Positions 26,422 through 35,295 of a DNA stretch of 64,000 nucleotides are shown here, piece after piece. The translations under genes and the position numbers were made by a program. Numbering within the stretch: the first letter of the stretch is position 1; every line of letters starts with the position of its first letter. Under the pieces are notes generated by a model. The model made no database searches. It had not been told where the DNA came from and saw nothing but the letters and a program-made list of their open reading frames with translations. Source of the DNA: Actinoplanes auranticolor (lineage in GTDB: Bacteria; Actinomycetota; Actinomycetes; Mycobacteriales; Micromonosporaceae); contig NZ_BOQL01000042.1 in assembly GCF_018332655.1 (NCBI RefSeq), forward strand, positions 220,575-284,574, read 5' to 3'.

Positions 26422-26459
26422 GGCACGGGCGTCTACGCAGAACGCGTAGACCTCGTGCC
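26422..26459. terminator. bidirectional terminator hairpin between convergent genes
   Basis: GGCACG-GGC-GTCTACGC pairs with GCGTAGAC-CT-CGTGCC around a 3-5 base loop: 8 plus 6 base pairs with a small internal mismatch. It sits midway between the aldo/keto reductase and SIMPL stops, and can end both transcripts. Confidence 0.75.
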
Positions 26460-26485
26460 GGCTCCGCTCGTGATGCTCCGGGCGG

Positions 26486-27133
26486 CTACTTGAGGGCGGT
26501 GGGCTCGGTGATCGTCACGCGGACGAGCACCGAGGCGTGCACGGTCTGTACCTGCGGGTCGACCTCGAACGCCAGGCCGGCCTCCGGGGCGCCATCGAAC
26601 GCGAGCATCCGCATCATCGGCTGACCGCCCCCGCCGGCGTTCTCGTCGGCGATCTCGACCAGCCGATCCACCTGCGCGCCGACGGCCTCGGCATACTCCC
26701 GGGCCCGGCCGAGCGCGTCGGTGATGGCCGCGCGGCGCACCTCGGCCCCGGCCCGGCTGCACGGACGCAGCTGCCACCAGGGCCCGGACAGCGAGGTCTG
26801 GTCCCGGTCGGCCAGGCGCAGCAGCAACTCACCGAGCACGGTGAAGTCGGTCACCGTGACGGTCGTGGTGACGTTGCCGGTGTAAGCCGCGATGCGCTCG
26901 CCGCCGCGCTTGAGCTCGGGGTGCACCTGCACGCCGGAGGTCTCGCGCCGCTCGATCGCGTCGGGGAAGTCATCGAGGTGGGTGCGCAGCTCGGCGGCCC
27001 GCTCGGTGAGCCGGGCCAGCGCGGTCTGCCGGTCCTTGTCCCGCGCGGAGACGGTCACGGAGAAGATCGCCAGCTCGGGCGGCACCTCCCGGGTCGCTTC
27101 CCCGCGGACGACGATCATCGGTTGCTCGGCCAT
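26486..27133 (-). CDS. SIMPL (DUF541) domain protein
   Basis: 215 residues covering one whole SIMPL domain: IVVRGEATREVPPELAIFSVTV at the start, a long helix (TALARLTERAAELRTHL), VHPELKRGGERIAAYTGNVTTTV in the middle and VLVRVTITEP at the end. Members are often periplasmic or envelope-linked, but no signal peptide is seen here, so it is probably cytoplasmic. Function is unknown in the family. It lies downstream of the mycosin gene on the same strand with a 126-base gap. Confidence 0.85.
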   Translation of the reverse strand: MAEQPMIVVRGEATREVPPELAIFSVTVSARDKDRQTALARLTERAAELRTHLDDFPDAIERRETSGVQVHPELKRGGERIAAYTGNVTTTVTVTDFTVLGELLLRLADRDQTSLSGPWWQLRPCSRAGAEVRRAAITDALGRAREYAEAVGAQVDRLVEIADENAGGGGQPMMRMLAFDGAPEAGLAFEVDPQVQTVHASVLVRVTITEPTALK

Positions 27134-27237
27134 GCCCCGACGCTACCCGCCGGGTCCGACAACCGGCCGGACGCGAGCCCCGCGCCCGGCGACTCTCCCC
27201 GGCCATGGCCCGCTGCCCGGCGATGTTCGGGCGCAGC

Positions 27238-27265
27238 GGGTCACCGGGCCGGCCGGTCGTCACCC
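27238..27265 (-). terminator. possible hairpin at the end of the mycosin gene
   Basis: GGGT/ACCC and ACCGG/CCGGT pair with a two-base offset around a short loop. It overlaps the stop codon of the mycosin gene, which is unusual, so it may be only GC-rich coding sequence. Confidence 0.3.
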
Positions 27266-28417
27266 GGTCCGGCGGGACCGGGCGAACACGGCGATTCCCA
27301 CCCCGACCGCGCCCAGCAGCAGCACCAGCCCCCCAGCCACGAACACCAGCGGCGGGATGCCACTGTCCTCATCGGCCGATGAGGCGTCCGGGACCGCCAC
27401 GGGGGCCTCGGCCACCGGCGGCGGCGTGGCCGTAGCGCCGGGTTGCGGGGCGGTCAGCGCGGCCAGCAGGTCGAGCTGACCGGCGCCGTAGTAGTCGTCG
27501 CGGCCCTTGTCACCGCGGTCGGTCGCCGTGGCGGTGAGACGCTGTACGACCTCGGCCGCCGACAGGTCGGGATACTTCGCCCGGATCAGCGCGGCCGCAC
27601 CGGCGACGATCGCGGCCGCACCGCTCGTACCGGTGCCGGTCACGTACTTGCCGTCGGGGGCGGGCGCCGGGATGGCGACACCGGGAGCCACCAGGTCGAC
27701 CTGCGGCCCGTGGTTGGAGAACTTGGCCACCTTGTTGTCGCGGTCCACCGCGCCGACCGTGAGCACCTCCGGGTACGCGCCCGGGAACTCCACCTCGTTG
27801 CCCTTGTCACCGCTGTTGCCGGACGTGCCGATCAGCACCACATCGGCCTCCGCAGCTGCGCTCACGGCGGCCCGCAGGCTCTCCCCGTCGGCGATCCCGA
27901 AGGCCAGGACGATGATTCCGGCCCCGTTGTCGGCGGCCCAGCGGATGCCCTGCCCGACGAAGAAGGTGTCGTTGGCCGGCGCGATCGGCATGATCTTCGC
28001 CCGTGGGGCGATGCCCAGCACACCCGCGTCGTCGCCGTGCCCACGACCGGCGATGATGCCGGCCATCCCGGTGCCGTGCCCGTTGGTGTCCAGGTCGCCG
28101 ACCGGCTTGTTCTGCACGACCTGCCGGCCGGGCAGGACGGCCCCGCCGAGGTCCCGGTGGCTGCCGTCCACCCCGCTGTCGAGCACGGCGACGACGACGC
28201 CTTCGCCCTTGCTGATCTGCTGGGCCTGGGAGACCTCGAGCGGTTTCCAGAACCACTGCTTGTCCCGCACCGCGTCGGCTCGGGCCGGCACCGCCGACCC
28301 GAATACGACCGCGAGCGCGGAGAGACCGGCCAGGAGCCCACGAGCAGCCCGGCTTGTTCCAGCACCCCGGCCACGCGCAGCCCGGCCATCGGCAGACCAG
28401 CCACCCGCAGAGGTCAC
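27260..28417 (-). CDS. type VII secretion mycosin (S8 serine protease)
   Basis: 385 residues. A signal peptide (hydrophobic residues about 27-46, ending ARAD), a subtilisin fold with Asp80 (AVLDSGVD), His114 (TNGHGTGMAG), the oxyanion Asn in GTSGNSG and Ser265 (GTGTSGAAAIVAG), a Pro-rich linker and a C-terminal membrane helix (about 355-377) with a basic end. This is the membrane-anchored layout of mycosins, which belong to ESX/type VII systems. GTG start at 28417 overlaps the stop of the gene before it (GTGA). The eccB-E genes are not in the window. Confidence 0.92.
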   Translation of the reverse strand: MTSAGGWSADGRAARGRGAGTSRAARGLLAGLSALAVVFGSAVPARADAVRDKQWFWKPLEVSQAQQISKGEGVVVAVLDSGVDGSHRDLGGAVLPGRQVVQNKPVGDLDTNGHGTGMAGIIAGRGHGDDAGVLGIAPRAKIMPIAPANDTFFVGQGIRWAADNGAGIIVLAFGIADGESLRAAVSAAAEADVVLIGTSGNSGDKGNEVEFPGAYPEVLTVGAVDRDNKVAKFSNHGPQVDLVAPGVAIPAPAPDGKYVTGTGTSGAAAIVAGAAALIRAKYPDLSAAEVVQRLTATATDRGDKGRDDYYGAGQLDLLAALTAPQPGATATPPPVAEAPVAVPDASSADEDSGIPPLVFVAGGLVLLLGAVGVGIAVFARSRRTG

Positions 28418-29931
28418 CCGTGCCGCCCGATGACGTTCGGGCCCGGGTCGTGCCTGGCGTTGTCGGCGCCCGGCGCGATCACCGGGCTCACACCCTCCGC
28501 CACGCCCCACGGGTTGTCCGGGTCGAACGGCGGCTGCTCACCCTCGCCCGCCCGGCGACCGCCACGCGCCCCGCCCGCCATCCCCGGCAGGCCGGCCGTC
28601 CCGGCCGAACGCGCCGCGCCGACAGGCTCGTCCGGCAGCCAGGCGGGCCGGGGCGGACGCACCGGCTCCGCGCCCTGCCGCTGGCCCGGAGCACGGCCGG
28701 CCGCACCTCGGGCAGCACCGCCCGGTCCGCCGACTCCACCGATACCAGCGCCACCGAAGCCCGCGCCACCACGGCCGGGACCGCCGGCCGGGCCGCGGCC
28801 CTGGCCGGCCACCGACTCGCCGATCACCGCACCCGAGGGCAGCGCCCGGCGCCCGGCGGCTCCCGCTTGCGCCCCCCGGCCGACTCCACCGGGGCCGAGA
28901 CCACCCGCGCCCAGACCACCGGGGCCCAGACCACCCGCACCGAGGCCACCTGCTCCGCCGGTGCCGGTGGCCCGCACCCCGGGCTCGATCCCGCGCACGC
29001 CACCCCCGCCACGGCCCGGCGACCCGCCGGTGCCGAGCGGACCCACGCCGCCGGGGCCGACGATCGGCGCGACCGGCGGCACGAGGCCCGGGCCGCCACC
29101 GCCGCCGGGCGGGAGCACTCCGGGCGGGTTCACCGGGGGTGGGTTGACCACGGGCGGGTTGATGACGCCCGCGAGCCCCGGACCGGCACCGACGCCGCCC
29201 ACGGACCCGCCGCCGGGTCCCTCCGGGACGATCGGGTCGCGACCGGGCAGGGGCGGCACCGGGTCGTGCGGCACCGGCACGGTCACCGCGCTGCCGCCGC
29301 GACCCCCGGCCGATCCGGTCACCCCGCCGGCGCCTGACGACCCGGCGCCCGACGATCCGGCGCCCGGGCCGTCGCCGGTCAGCGTCTCCGGCCGGTAACG
29401 GGGATCGATCGGCTCGAGAGCGTACGGGTCGGGCACGCGCAGCCGGGCCACGTTGTCCTGCACGACCTGCTCGGCCGTGATCATGTGGGCCTGGGCCTCG
29501 CGGTCCAGCTCGTCCTCGGCGTTGTCCCACCACGCCGGGACCAGGTCGTCACTCTTCTGCTTGTACTTCTCCCAGAGCGGCTCGATGTTCCTCTTCGCCT
29601 GGCGCAGCGCTTCCAGGATGTTCGCCAGTCCGGTGGCCGTGTCGTCGGCCTCGGTCCGGGCCGCGTCCATCCGGCCGATCAGCTTGTCGACCTCGGCCAC
29701 GAACGCCGCCGACGAGTCGTTCTGCTCCGGCGGCCACGCGGCTACGAGGGCCTCACGGGCCTTGAGCAGCAGGGACCGCTGATCCTTCATGGCGCCCGAG
29801 ATCTCGCCCCAGGCGGACACCTGGCGCCAGGCCTCCGGGTCGTCCTCGTCCTTGACCATCGCCCACAGCCGGGGCGTGTTGTACGACCCCCAGGCCGTGC
29901 ACCAGCTGCTGCTCAGGACCGGCTCGCTCAC
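28414..29931 (-). CDS. PPE-like, Gly/Pro-rich type VII secretion protein
   Basis: 505 residues. The first ~150 are alpha-helical with WPPEQNDSSAAFVAEVDKLI and helices up to AQAHMITAEQVV, like the helical hairpin of PPE/WXG-type substrates. From about 170 on the protein is extremely rich in Gly and Pro, with near-repeats such as GGLGPGGLGAGG and NPPPVNPPG. Mycobacterial PPE proteins pair a helical domain with such tails. GTG start at 29931 overlaps the upstream stop. A longer frame running further upstream has no coding signal. Its place between a small helical protein and mycosin supports a secreted or surface role. Confidence 0.75.
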   Translation of the reverse strand: MSEPVLSSSWCTAWGSYNTPRLWAMVKDEDDPEAWRQVSAWGEISGAMKDQRSLLLKAREALVAAWPPEQNDSSAAFVAEVDKLIGRMDAARTEADDTATGLANILEALRQAKRNIEPLWEKYKQKSDDLVPAWWDNAEDELDREAQAHMITAEQVVQDNVARLRVPDPYALEPIDPRYRPETLTGDGPGAGSSGAGSSGAGGVTGSAGGRGGSAVTVPVPHDPVPPLPGRDPIVPEGPGGGSVGGVGAGPGLAGVINPPVVNPPPVNPPGVLPPGGGGGPGLVPPVAPIVGPGGVGPLGTGGSPGRGGGGVRGIEPGVRATGTGGAGGLGAGGLGPGGLGAGGLGPGGVGRGAQAGAAGRRALPSGAVIGESVAGQGRGPAGGPGRGGAGFGGAGIGGVGGPGGAARGAAGRAPGQRQGAEPVRPPRPAWLPDEPVGAARSAGTAGLPGMAGGARGGRRAGEGEQPPFDPDNPWGVAEGVSPVIAPGADNARHDPGPNVIGRHG

Positions 29932-30350
29932 AGCGCCACCGCCTTGCCGTTCTGGTACCGCGGGTGGGCGGCCTGCTCGGCGGCGATCCGCGTGGCCCGG
30001 GCGTCCTCGGCGGCCGAGAACAGCGCCTGCTCGACCCGCTTGGTGCCCTCGGCCGAGCGGGCGTCGGTGGCCTCGAACTCGGCGGCCACCTTCTCCGCCG
30101 CGGCCGCGAGCAGCCGGGCGGCGGCCAGGAAGTTGCTGAGGTTCTCGGTGGACGCGCTCAGGCTGCGGGCGTACCGCTGCTTGGCGGCGTGGACGCCACC
30201 GCTGGCGTTCTGCGCGCCGAACGGCACGCTGTCCAGCGGGAGGGTGGCCCTGCCCACCGCGGGCTCGACGATGTTGTCGACATCGGCCCGCACGTCGGTG
30301 GCGAACTTGCTCAGCCCGCCGGTCTCCACATTGATGCCTGGATCTCCCAC
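29928..30350 (-). CDS. small helical type VII secretion target (WXG/EspC-like)
   Basis: 140 residues, almost all alpha-helical and rich in Ala and Glu, no membrane segment. INVETGGLSKFATDVRADVDN at the start and QRYARSLSASTENLSNFLAA in the middle fit a helical-hairpin secretion partner. No clear W-x-G is visible, so EspC/ESX-target is a better guess than classic WXG100. First gene of the three-gene operon that ends in mycosin. ATG chosen at 30350; the TGA overlaps the next GTG. Confidence 0.7.
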   Translation of the reverse strand: MGDPGINVETGGLSKFATDVRADVDNIVEPAVGRATLPLDSVPFGAQNASGGVHAAKQRYARSLSASTENLSNFLAAARLLAAAAEKVAAEFEATDARSAEGTKRVEQALFSAAEDARATRIAAEQAAHPRYQNGKAVAL

Positions 30351-30384
30351 GACGCCTCCCCCATACCCCCGTCATGACACCGCC

Positions 30385-30549
30385 ATGAGCGTAGCGACCA
30401 CGAGCGATACGCGGGTACCCGAGCCGGGGGCCGTCGGCGGCATCGGCGGGCTCGGCTCGACCTGCTGCACCGACGCCGCACCCGCGCGCATGTACGACGC
30501 ACCCTGGACTATCACCTGGACCGCATCCTGCCGCGGCCCTGACTGCTAG
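30385..30549 (+). CDS. tentative 54-residue Cys-containing ORF
   Basis: Starts ATG, 35 bases from the divergent helical-protein gene. The sequence is Gly/Ala/Thr-rich in its first half and has a CC pair and two further Cys in its second half, with two Trp. Its last 4 bases overlap the convergent dapC. No clear ribosome binding site and no known family; it may be chance. Confidence 0.25.
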   Translation: MSVATTSDTRVPEPGAVGGIGGLGSTCCTDAAPARMYDAPWTITWTASCRGPDC

Positions 30550-31637
30550 CCCGCGGTGAGGCGGGTGACCGCCGCAGCGACGCGCTCGTCGGTGGCGGTC
30601 AGGGCGATCCGTACGTGCCGGGCCGCGGCCGGGCCGTAGAACGCGCCCGGCGCCGCCAGGATGCCGCGCTGGGCGAGCCAGTCCACTGTCGTCCAGCAGT
30701 CCTCACCGCGGGTCGACCAGAGGTAGAGACCGGCCGTCGAGTGCTCGATCTCGAACCCGGCCTTGAGCAGGGCCTCGCGCAGCAGCTCCCGGCGGGCCGC
30801 ATAGAGCGCCCGCTGGGCCGTCACGTGTGACTCGTCGCCGAGGGCGGCCACCATCGCCGCCTGCACCGGGGCGGGCACGATCATGCCGGCGTGCTTGCGG
30901 ACCGCCAGCAGCTCGGCGATCAGGGCCGGGTCACCGCCGAGGAAGCCGGCCCGGTAGCCGGCCAGATTCGACCGCTTGGAGAGCGAGTGCACGGCGATGA
31001 CGCCGGTGTAGTCGCCGCCGCAGACCTCGTCCGAGAGCACCGACACGGGCTGCTCGTCCCAGCCCAGCGTCAGGTAGCACTCGTCGCTGACCACGACAGC
31101 GCCGCGCTCGCGCGCCCAGTCGACCACCTTGCGCAGGTGGCCGGCCGGGAGCACGCGGCCGGTCGGGTTCGACGGCGAGTTGATCCAGACCAGCTTCACC
31201 CGGGGGTCGGGCCCCAGGGCGAGCGTGGAGTCCGAGCGGACCACCTCGGCGCCGGCCAGGCGCACCCCGACCTCGTACGTCGGGTAGCACACCTGGGGGA
31301 TGACCACGACGTCGCCGCGGCCGACCCCGAGCAGCGTCGGCAGCCACGCCACCAGCTCCTTGGAGCCGATCGTGGGCAGCACGCCGAGCCGGCCGGTGGC
31401 GCCGCAGGTGCGGGCCAGCCAGTCGGCCATGGCCGCGCGCAGCGCCGGGGTGCCGGCGGTGAGCGGATAGCCCGGCGCGTCGGCGGCCTCGGCCAGCGCT
31501 GCCCGGATCAGCGGCGGGACCGGGTCGACCGGGGTGCCGATCGACAGGTCCACGATGCCGTCCGGGTGGCCCGCCGCCACCTGCTTGGCGGGCTGCAGCA
31601 GGTCCCAGGGGAAATCGGGCAGCGCGGCCGACAGCAC
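30546..31637 (-). CDS. dapC: succinyldiaminopimelate transaminase
   Basis: 363-residue fold-type I PLP aminotransferase for the lysine/meso-diaminopimelate pathway. Visible marks: YPLTAGTPALRAAMADWL, the aromatic CYPTYEVGV, SPSNPTGRVLPAGHL, SDECYLTLGWDEQ and the PLP-Lys in HSLSKRSNLAGYRAGFL. The GTG at 31637 is 3 bases past the ferredoxin stop; a longer frame upstream would lie inside that gene. The fdxA-dapC pairing is typical of actinobacteria and is the main reason for preferring dapC over other class I aminotransferases. Confidence 0.9.
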   Translation of the reverse strand: MLSAALPDFPWDLLQPAKQVAAGHPDGIVDLSIGTPVDPVPPLIRAALAEAADAPGYPLTAGTPALRAAMADWLARTCGATGRLGVLPTIGSKELVAWLPTLLGVGRGDVVVIPQVCYPTYEVGVRLAGAEVVRSDSTLALGPDPRVKLVWINSPSNPTGRVLPAGHLRKVVDWARERGAVVVSDECYLTLGWDEQPVSVLSDEVCGGDYTGVIAVHSLSKRSNLAGYRAGFLGGDPALIAELLAVRKHAGMIVPAPVQAAMVAALGDESHVTAQRALYAARRELLREALLKAGFEIEHSTAGLYLWSTRGEDCWTTVDWLAQRGILAAPGAFYGPAAARHVRIALTATDERVAAAVTRLTAG

Positions 31638-31639
31638 GG

Positions 31640-31966
31640 TCAGTGTGCGTCCCCGCGCGGCGGCTGCGCCGTCACGAACGGGGTGTCCTTGTCGATCTTG
31701 CCGACCTTGGAGGCGCCACCCGGCGAGCCGAGATCCTCGAAGAACTCGTAGTTGGCGTTCGTGTAGTCCTTCCACTGCTCCGGGACGTCATCCTCGTAGA
31801 AGATGGCCTCCACCGGGCAGACCGGCTCACAGGCTCCGCAGTCGACACACTCATCGGGGTGGATGTAGAGCATCCGATTGCCCTCGTAGATGCAGTCGAC
31901 CGGGCACTCTTCGATGCATGCCTTGTCGAGCACATCGACGCAGGGCTCAGCGATGATGTAGGTCAC
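31640..31966 (-). CDS. fdxA: 7Fe ferredoxin FdxA
   Basis: 108 residues. Cys 9, 17 and 50 fit a [3Fe-4S] site and Cys 21, 40, 43 and 46 a [4Fe-4S] site (CVDCGACEPVCP); Cys 25 is the extra one seen in this group. The C-terminal ~50 residues form the long tail of actinobacterial FdxA. It transfers single electrons in the cytoplasm. It is followed after 2 bases by the dapC start, so they form an operon. Confidence 0.95.
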   Translation of the reverse strand: MTYIIAEPCVDVLDKACIEECPVDCIYEGNRMLYIHPDECVDCGACEPVCPVEAIFYEDDVPEQWKDYTNANYEFFEDLGSPGGASKVGKIDKDTPFVTAQPPRGDAH

Positions 31967-32048
31967 GGTCTTTCCCTTCCAGAGCCACGCCGCGGGACAC
32001 CGCGGCGTTACGGGCAGAGCCTAGTATCTCGCCGGGAGGAGGTGACAC

Positions 32049-33029
32049 GTGCTCCGACGGCAGGATGTGGGACACCGGGTTGTCGTTCGCCGAATTGTAG
32101 GCGTTTCCCAGGATCGCCCACTTTTCACGGACGCGCTCGGCGAGCTGGTCGAGTTGACCGAGACGGAACTCACTCTGGCCACCGCCCAGGGCACTCTGCG
32201 CGTACCGCTGCGGGAGGTGCACCGCGCCAAGCGGGTGCCGGCCGCCCGCCGGCCGCCCGCCGCCGACGTGATCGCCCTCGAGCTGGCGGCCAACGACGCC
32301 TGGCCGGCGCCGACCCAGGCCCGGCTGGGCAGCTGGATCCTGCGCGCGGCGGAGAACTGGACCGGACGGGCCAACGCGGCGCTGCCGATCGGCGACCCGG
32401 ACCGCACCCTGGAAGCGGCCATCGACGCGGTCGAGCAGTGGTACGCGGCCAAGGGCCAGCAACCGATGATCAACACACCGATGCCCCTGGCCGCCCCGGT
32501 CAACGCCGCCCTCGACGCCCGCGGCTGGACCTCCCGCCCGCTGGTGCTGGTGCAGACCGGCGCGGTGCAGTCGCTGATCAGTGACGTCGAGGCGCGACGC
32601 GACCTGCCCCCGGTGGAGCTGGCCGACTCCCCCACGGACGCCTGGCTGGCGATGGTCTCGGCACACAAAGGCCGTCTACCCGCCGCCGCCCGGCACATTC
32701 TCACCGCCGTGGAGGATGTGGTCTTCGCCTCCGTGCAGGACGAGAACGGCAGCCTGCTCGGGGTCGCCCGCGGCGCGGTGACCGGCCCCGCCCCGGGCCG
32801 CTGGCTCGGCGTCTCGCTGGTGCAGACGGCACCCGCGGCCCGCCGGCGCGGCCTGGGCCGGCACGTGATGCGCGCGGTGGCGCAGTGGGCGACCCAGCGC
32901 GGGGCCGTTCGCGCCTACCTCCAGGTGGAAGAGCGCAACACCGCAGCGGTCGCGCTCTACCAGGGTCTGGGCTTCAGCACCCACCACACCTACCTGACCC
33001 GCGAGGCTCCGCTCCGGGCGGCGTCCTAG
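32049..33029 (+). CDS. GNAT family N-acetyltransferase with N-terminal domain
   Basis: 326 residues. The C-terminal GNAT fold has the acetyl-CoA loop in QTAPAARRRGLGRHVMRAV (about 262-280) and the end motif LQVEERNTAAVALYQGLGF. The N-terminal ~60 residues form a small beta-barrel-like part (RVVVRRIVG, then LTLATAQGTLRVPLREV) and the middle is a further, degenerate GNAT-like half. Substrate unknown. AGGAGG precedes the GTG start by 8 bases. It overlaps the convergent membrane protein gene by 4 bases. Confidence 0.85.
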   Translation: MLRRQDVGHRVVVRRIVGVSQDRPLFTDALGELVELTETELTLATAQGTLRVPLREVHRAKRVPAARRPPAADVIALELAANDAWPAPTQARLGSWILRAAENWTGRANAALPIGDPDRTLEAAIDAVEQWYAAKGQQPMINTPMPLAAPVNAALDARGWTSRPLVLVQTGAVQSLISDVEARRDLPPVELADSPTDAWLAMVSAHKGRLPAAARHILTAVEDVVFASVQDENGSLLGVARGAVTGPAPGRWLGVSLVQTAPAARRRGLGRHVMRAVAQWATQRGAVRAYLQVEERNTAAVALYQGLGFSTHHTYLTREAPLRAAS

Positions 33030-33490
33030 CGGCGGACGACCCGGCGCGGCTTGGTCAGCTTCGCCTTGGCGAAGGCCGCCAGCGCCTTGGAGCGGTAGTC
33101 GCGGCCCAGCATCGTGGCGAGCCAGTAGCCGAGCAGCGTGCCCACGACGGCGAAGCCGCTGTACAGCCACACCTGCGAGAAGAAGTTCCCGGCGCCGCCG
33201 GAGAACGGGCTGTCGCCGCTGACGAACGGGCCGACCAGGATGGTCAGCAGCATGCCGCCGATCGCCGCGGCCGCCACCTCGGGCAGCCAGCGGCTCGGTG
33301 GTACCCGCTGGGACCGGAAGAAGGTGACGGTCGCCAGCACCAGGCCGATGACGGCGAACATGACGATGGAGACCCTGTTCTGGGCCGTGTCGTCCTCGTT
33401 GAACCCGATGCGGATCACCAGTCGCGCGATCACGTTGATCGCGAACAGAGCCGCGGCCAACGAAGCGATCTGCACCCAACGCTGCCTCAT
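33026..33490 (-). CDS. small integral membrane protein, four predicted helices
   Basis: 154 residues with hydrophobic segments near residues 8-25, 38-57, 72-90 and 108-128, a basic C-terminus (KAKLTKPRRVVRR), and no known domain. GGGGAGGA lies 7 bases before the ATG at 33490. It follows the VanW gene on the same strand (19-base gap), so it may share its transcript. Function unknown. Confidence 0.7.
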   Translation of the reverse strand: MRQRWVQIASLAAALFAINVIARLVIRIGFNEDDTAQNRVSIVMFAVIGLVLATVTFFRSQRVPPSRWLPEVAAAAIGGMLLTILVGPFVSGDSPFSGGAGNFFSQVWLYSGFAVVGTLLGYWLATMLGRDYRSKALAAFAKAKLTKPRRVVRR

Positions 33491-33509
33491 TGCGTCCTCC
33501 CCGGACGTG

Positions 33510-35243
33510 CTACGGCTTCGCGCCGCAGATGAATCTAGGCTCGGGATCGTAGCGCCAGGTGAACTTCTCGCGCTCGACCTCTTTGCCATCCTTGCGGATG
33601 ACGCGCCATGCGTCCTGGGTGAAACCTGGGAGTCCGCTGGTAGCGATGCACTTCGGGCCGGGCTCGCGGTAGACGGTCGGCGGCGAGGTGATGTTGCGGC
33701 GTGGGCTGCGTACGGTCTTGACGCTGTCGTAGACCTTGGTGCTCCACATCGACACCGTCACCGACTTGCTGGTGTACGACGTGTCGATCAGGATCCCGTA
33801 CGGCGTGATGTTCTTGAACTTGAGATCGAGGGTCGGGTAGAAGATCGTCGACTCGATCACCGCCGGATAGCGCGAGAAGTAGAACGAGTGCGGCTTGTGC
33901 TCGACGTCCTCGAGCCCGGCGTAGTAGGCGGCGTTGAACAACGTGGTGGTGAACTGCGAGGCCCCGCCGCCCACGCCGGGCTCCAGCTTGCCGCCCACGA
34001 TGACCGGTGCGTCCTTGTAGCCGTCCGCGTACGTCCGCTCGCCGGTGTGCTTGTTCAGCGAGAAGGTCTCGCCCGGCTGGACCACGGCGCCGTCGACGGC
34101 CCGGGCGATCGTCATGATGTTCTGGCTGCGCGGAGACTTCCGGCCGCCGGTGAAGTAGGTGGTGAAGGTGGAGACCTTCTCCTTGACCCCGAGCGCGGCC
34201 AGGTCGCTCTCGGTGGTGGCGCCCTCCTGCCGGGTGAGCACCGCCTCGACCGTACGGGGCGCCGGCTTCGGCAGGACGGCGAGCAGGGCCGGGCCGAGCT
34301 TGGCCAGGTCGACCATGTCGCCGGGCGTCCCGGCCACGATCTTCGGCTTGCCGTCGGCCAGGGTGATCGTCGCCTCCTCGGGCTCCTTCTCGACCGCCGC
34401 GAACTCCTTCGCCGCCGCGGCGTGCAGCTTCGTGCCGTCGATCGCCGGGGTGAGCCGGCCGTCGTCGTCGGACCGGAAGACCAGGCCCTTGGCGATCGCC
34501 TTGGGGCTCAGCGTCAGGGACTTGTCTCCCACCGTCACGGTGACCGGCGCGGCGACGGCCGGGGCGGCCAGATCCGCGACCAGCGCGTCGACCTGCTCCC
34601 GGGTGGTGGCCGGCGGCCGCGGCACCAATGTGATCGTGGCGGTGCCGCCGACCAGCCAGGCCTGCCGGATCGCGGTCGCGGCGGCCGCCACGTCCAGACC
34701 CTGCCCGGGAGCCGGATACCGGGGCCTGGGCGTCAGCCCGGAGTAGGTGATGCCGGGTTTCCTGAGCGTGACCTTCTTCGGGTCGAGGCGCTCACGCAGG
34801 ACCTTCTCGAGCTTCGCCCGGTCCAGCTCGATCACCGGCGGCACCACCCGCTTCCCCGTCAGCCGCGGGCTGCCCTTGATCGCCTTGCCGACGCTCAGGT
34901 CGACGTTGAGCCGCAGGGCGATGGTGGCCACCTCGAGCGAGAACTTCTCCCCGGCGAGGTCGACCGCGACCGGCTCCCCGGTGCGCGGACCGACCGCGTC
35001 GGTCAGCGCCCGTTCGGCCTCGGTGCGGGACTTGCCGCCGAGATCGACGCCGAGGATCTCGGTGCCGCGGGGGACGTCACCGCCGTACGCCCAGGCGGCC
35101 ACGCCGGCCCCGGCGATGAGCACGGCGGCCACCGTGCCCACCACGACGATCCGCTTGCGGTTGACCGGGCGGTCCGCCGGCGGCACGGCCGGCAGGGTCA
35201 CCGTCGCGGCGGCCTGGCCGGTGGGGGTCTCAGAGGCGAACAC
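33510..35243 (-). CDS. VanW family protein with peptidoglycan-binding-like domains
   Basis: 577 residues. One membrane helix (about residues 32-52), then GTEILGVDLGGKSRTEAERAL, the start of the PG_binding_4 (YoaR-like) domain that seems to occur twice before residue ~330. The VanW domain follows (NIMTIARAVDGAVVQPGETFSLN, GGGASQFTTTLFNAAYYAG, FYFSRYPAVIEST). Such proteins are envelope-linked; some sit near vancomycin resistance genes but none is here. GTG at 35243 is taken; a TTG at 35279 and GTG at 35273 are in the same frame. No strong Shine-Dalgarno for any. Confidence 0.85.
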   Translation of the reverse strand: MFASETPTGQAAATVTLPAVPPADRPVNRKRIVVVGTVAAVLIAGAGVAAWAYGGDVPRGTEILGVDLGGKSRTEAERALTDAVGPRTGEPVAVDLAGEKFSLEVATIALRLNVDLSVGKAIKGSPRLTGKRVVPPVIELDRAKLEKVLRERLDPKKVTLRKPGITYSGLTPRPRYPAPGQGLDVAAAATAIRQAWLVGGTATITLVPRPPATTREQVDALVADLAAPAVAAPVTVTVGDKSLTLSPKAIAKGLVFRSDDDGRLTPAIDGTKLHAAAAKEFAAVEKEPEEATITLADGKPKIVAGTPGDMVDLAKLGPALLAVLPKPAPRTVEAVLTRQEGATTESDLAALGVKEKVSTFTTYFTGGRKSPRSQNIMTIARAVDGAVVQPGETFSLNKHTGERTYADGYKDAPVIVGGKLEPGVGGGASQFTTTLFNAAYYAGLEDVEHKPHSFYFSRYPAVIESTIFYPTLDLKFKNITPYGILIDTSYTSKSVTVSMWSTKVYDSVKTVRSPRRNITSPPTVYREPGPKCIATSGLPGFTQDAWRVIRKDGKEVEREKFTWRYDPEPRFICGAKP

Positions 35244-35295
35244 GGCGCAAGTGTGCAGGCCGGGACCGGGCACCGACAACCAACACGAGCCGTCG

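Noticed and set aside
33510..35243. Vancomycin resistance gene
   Set aside because: VanW domains occur in many envelope proteins unrelated to resistance; no vanHAX or vanRS genes are near.
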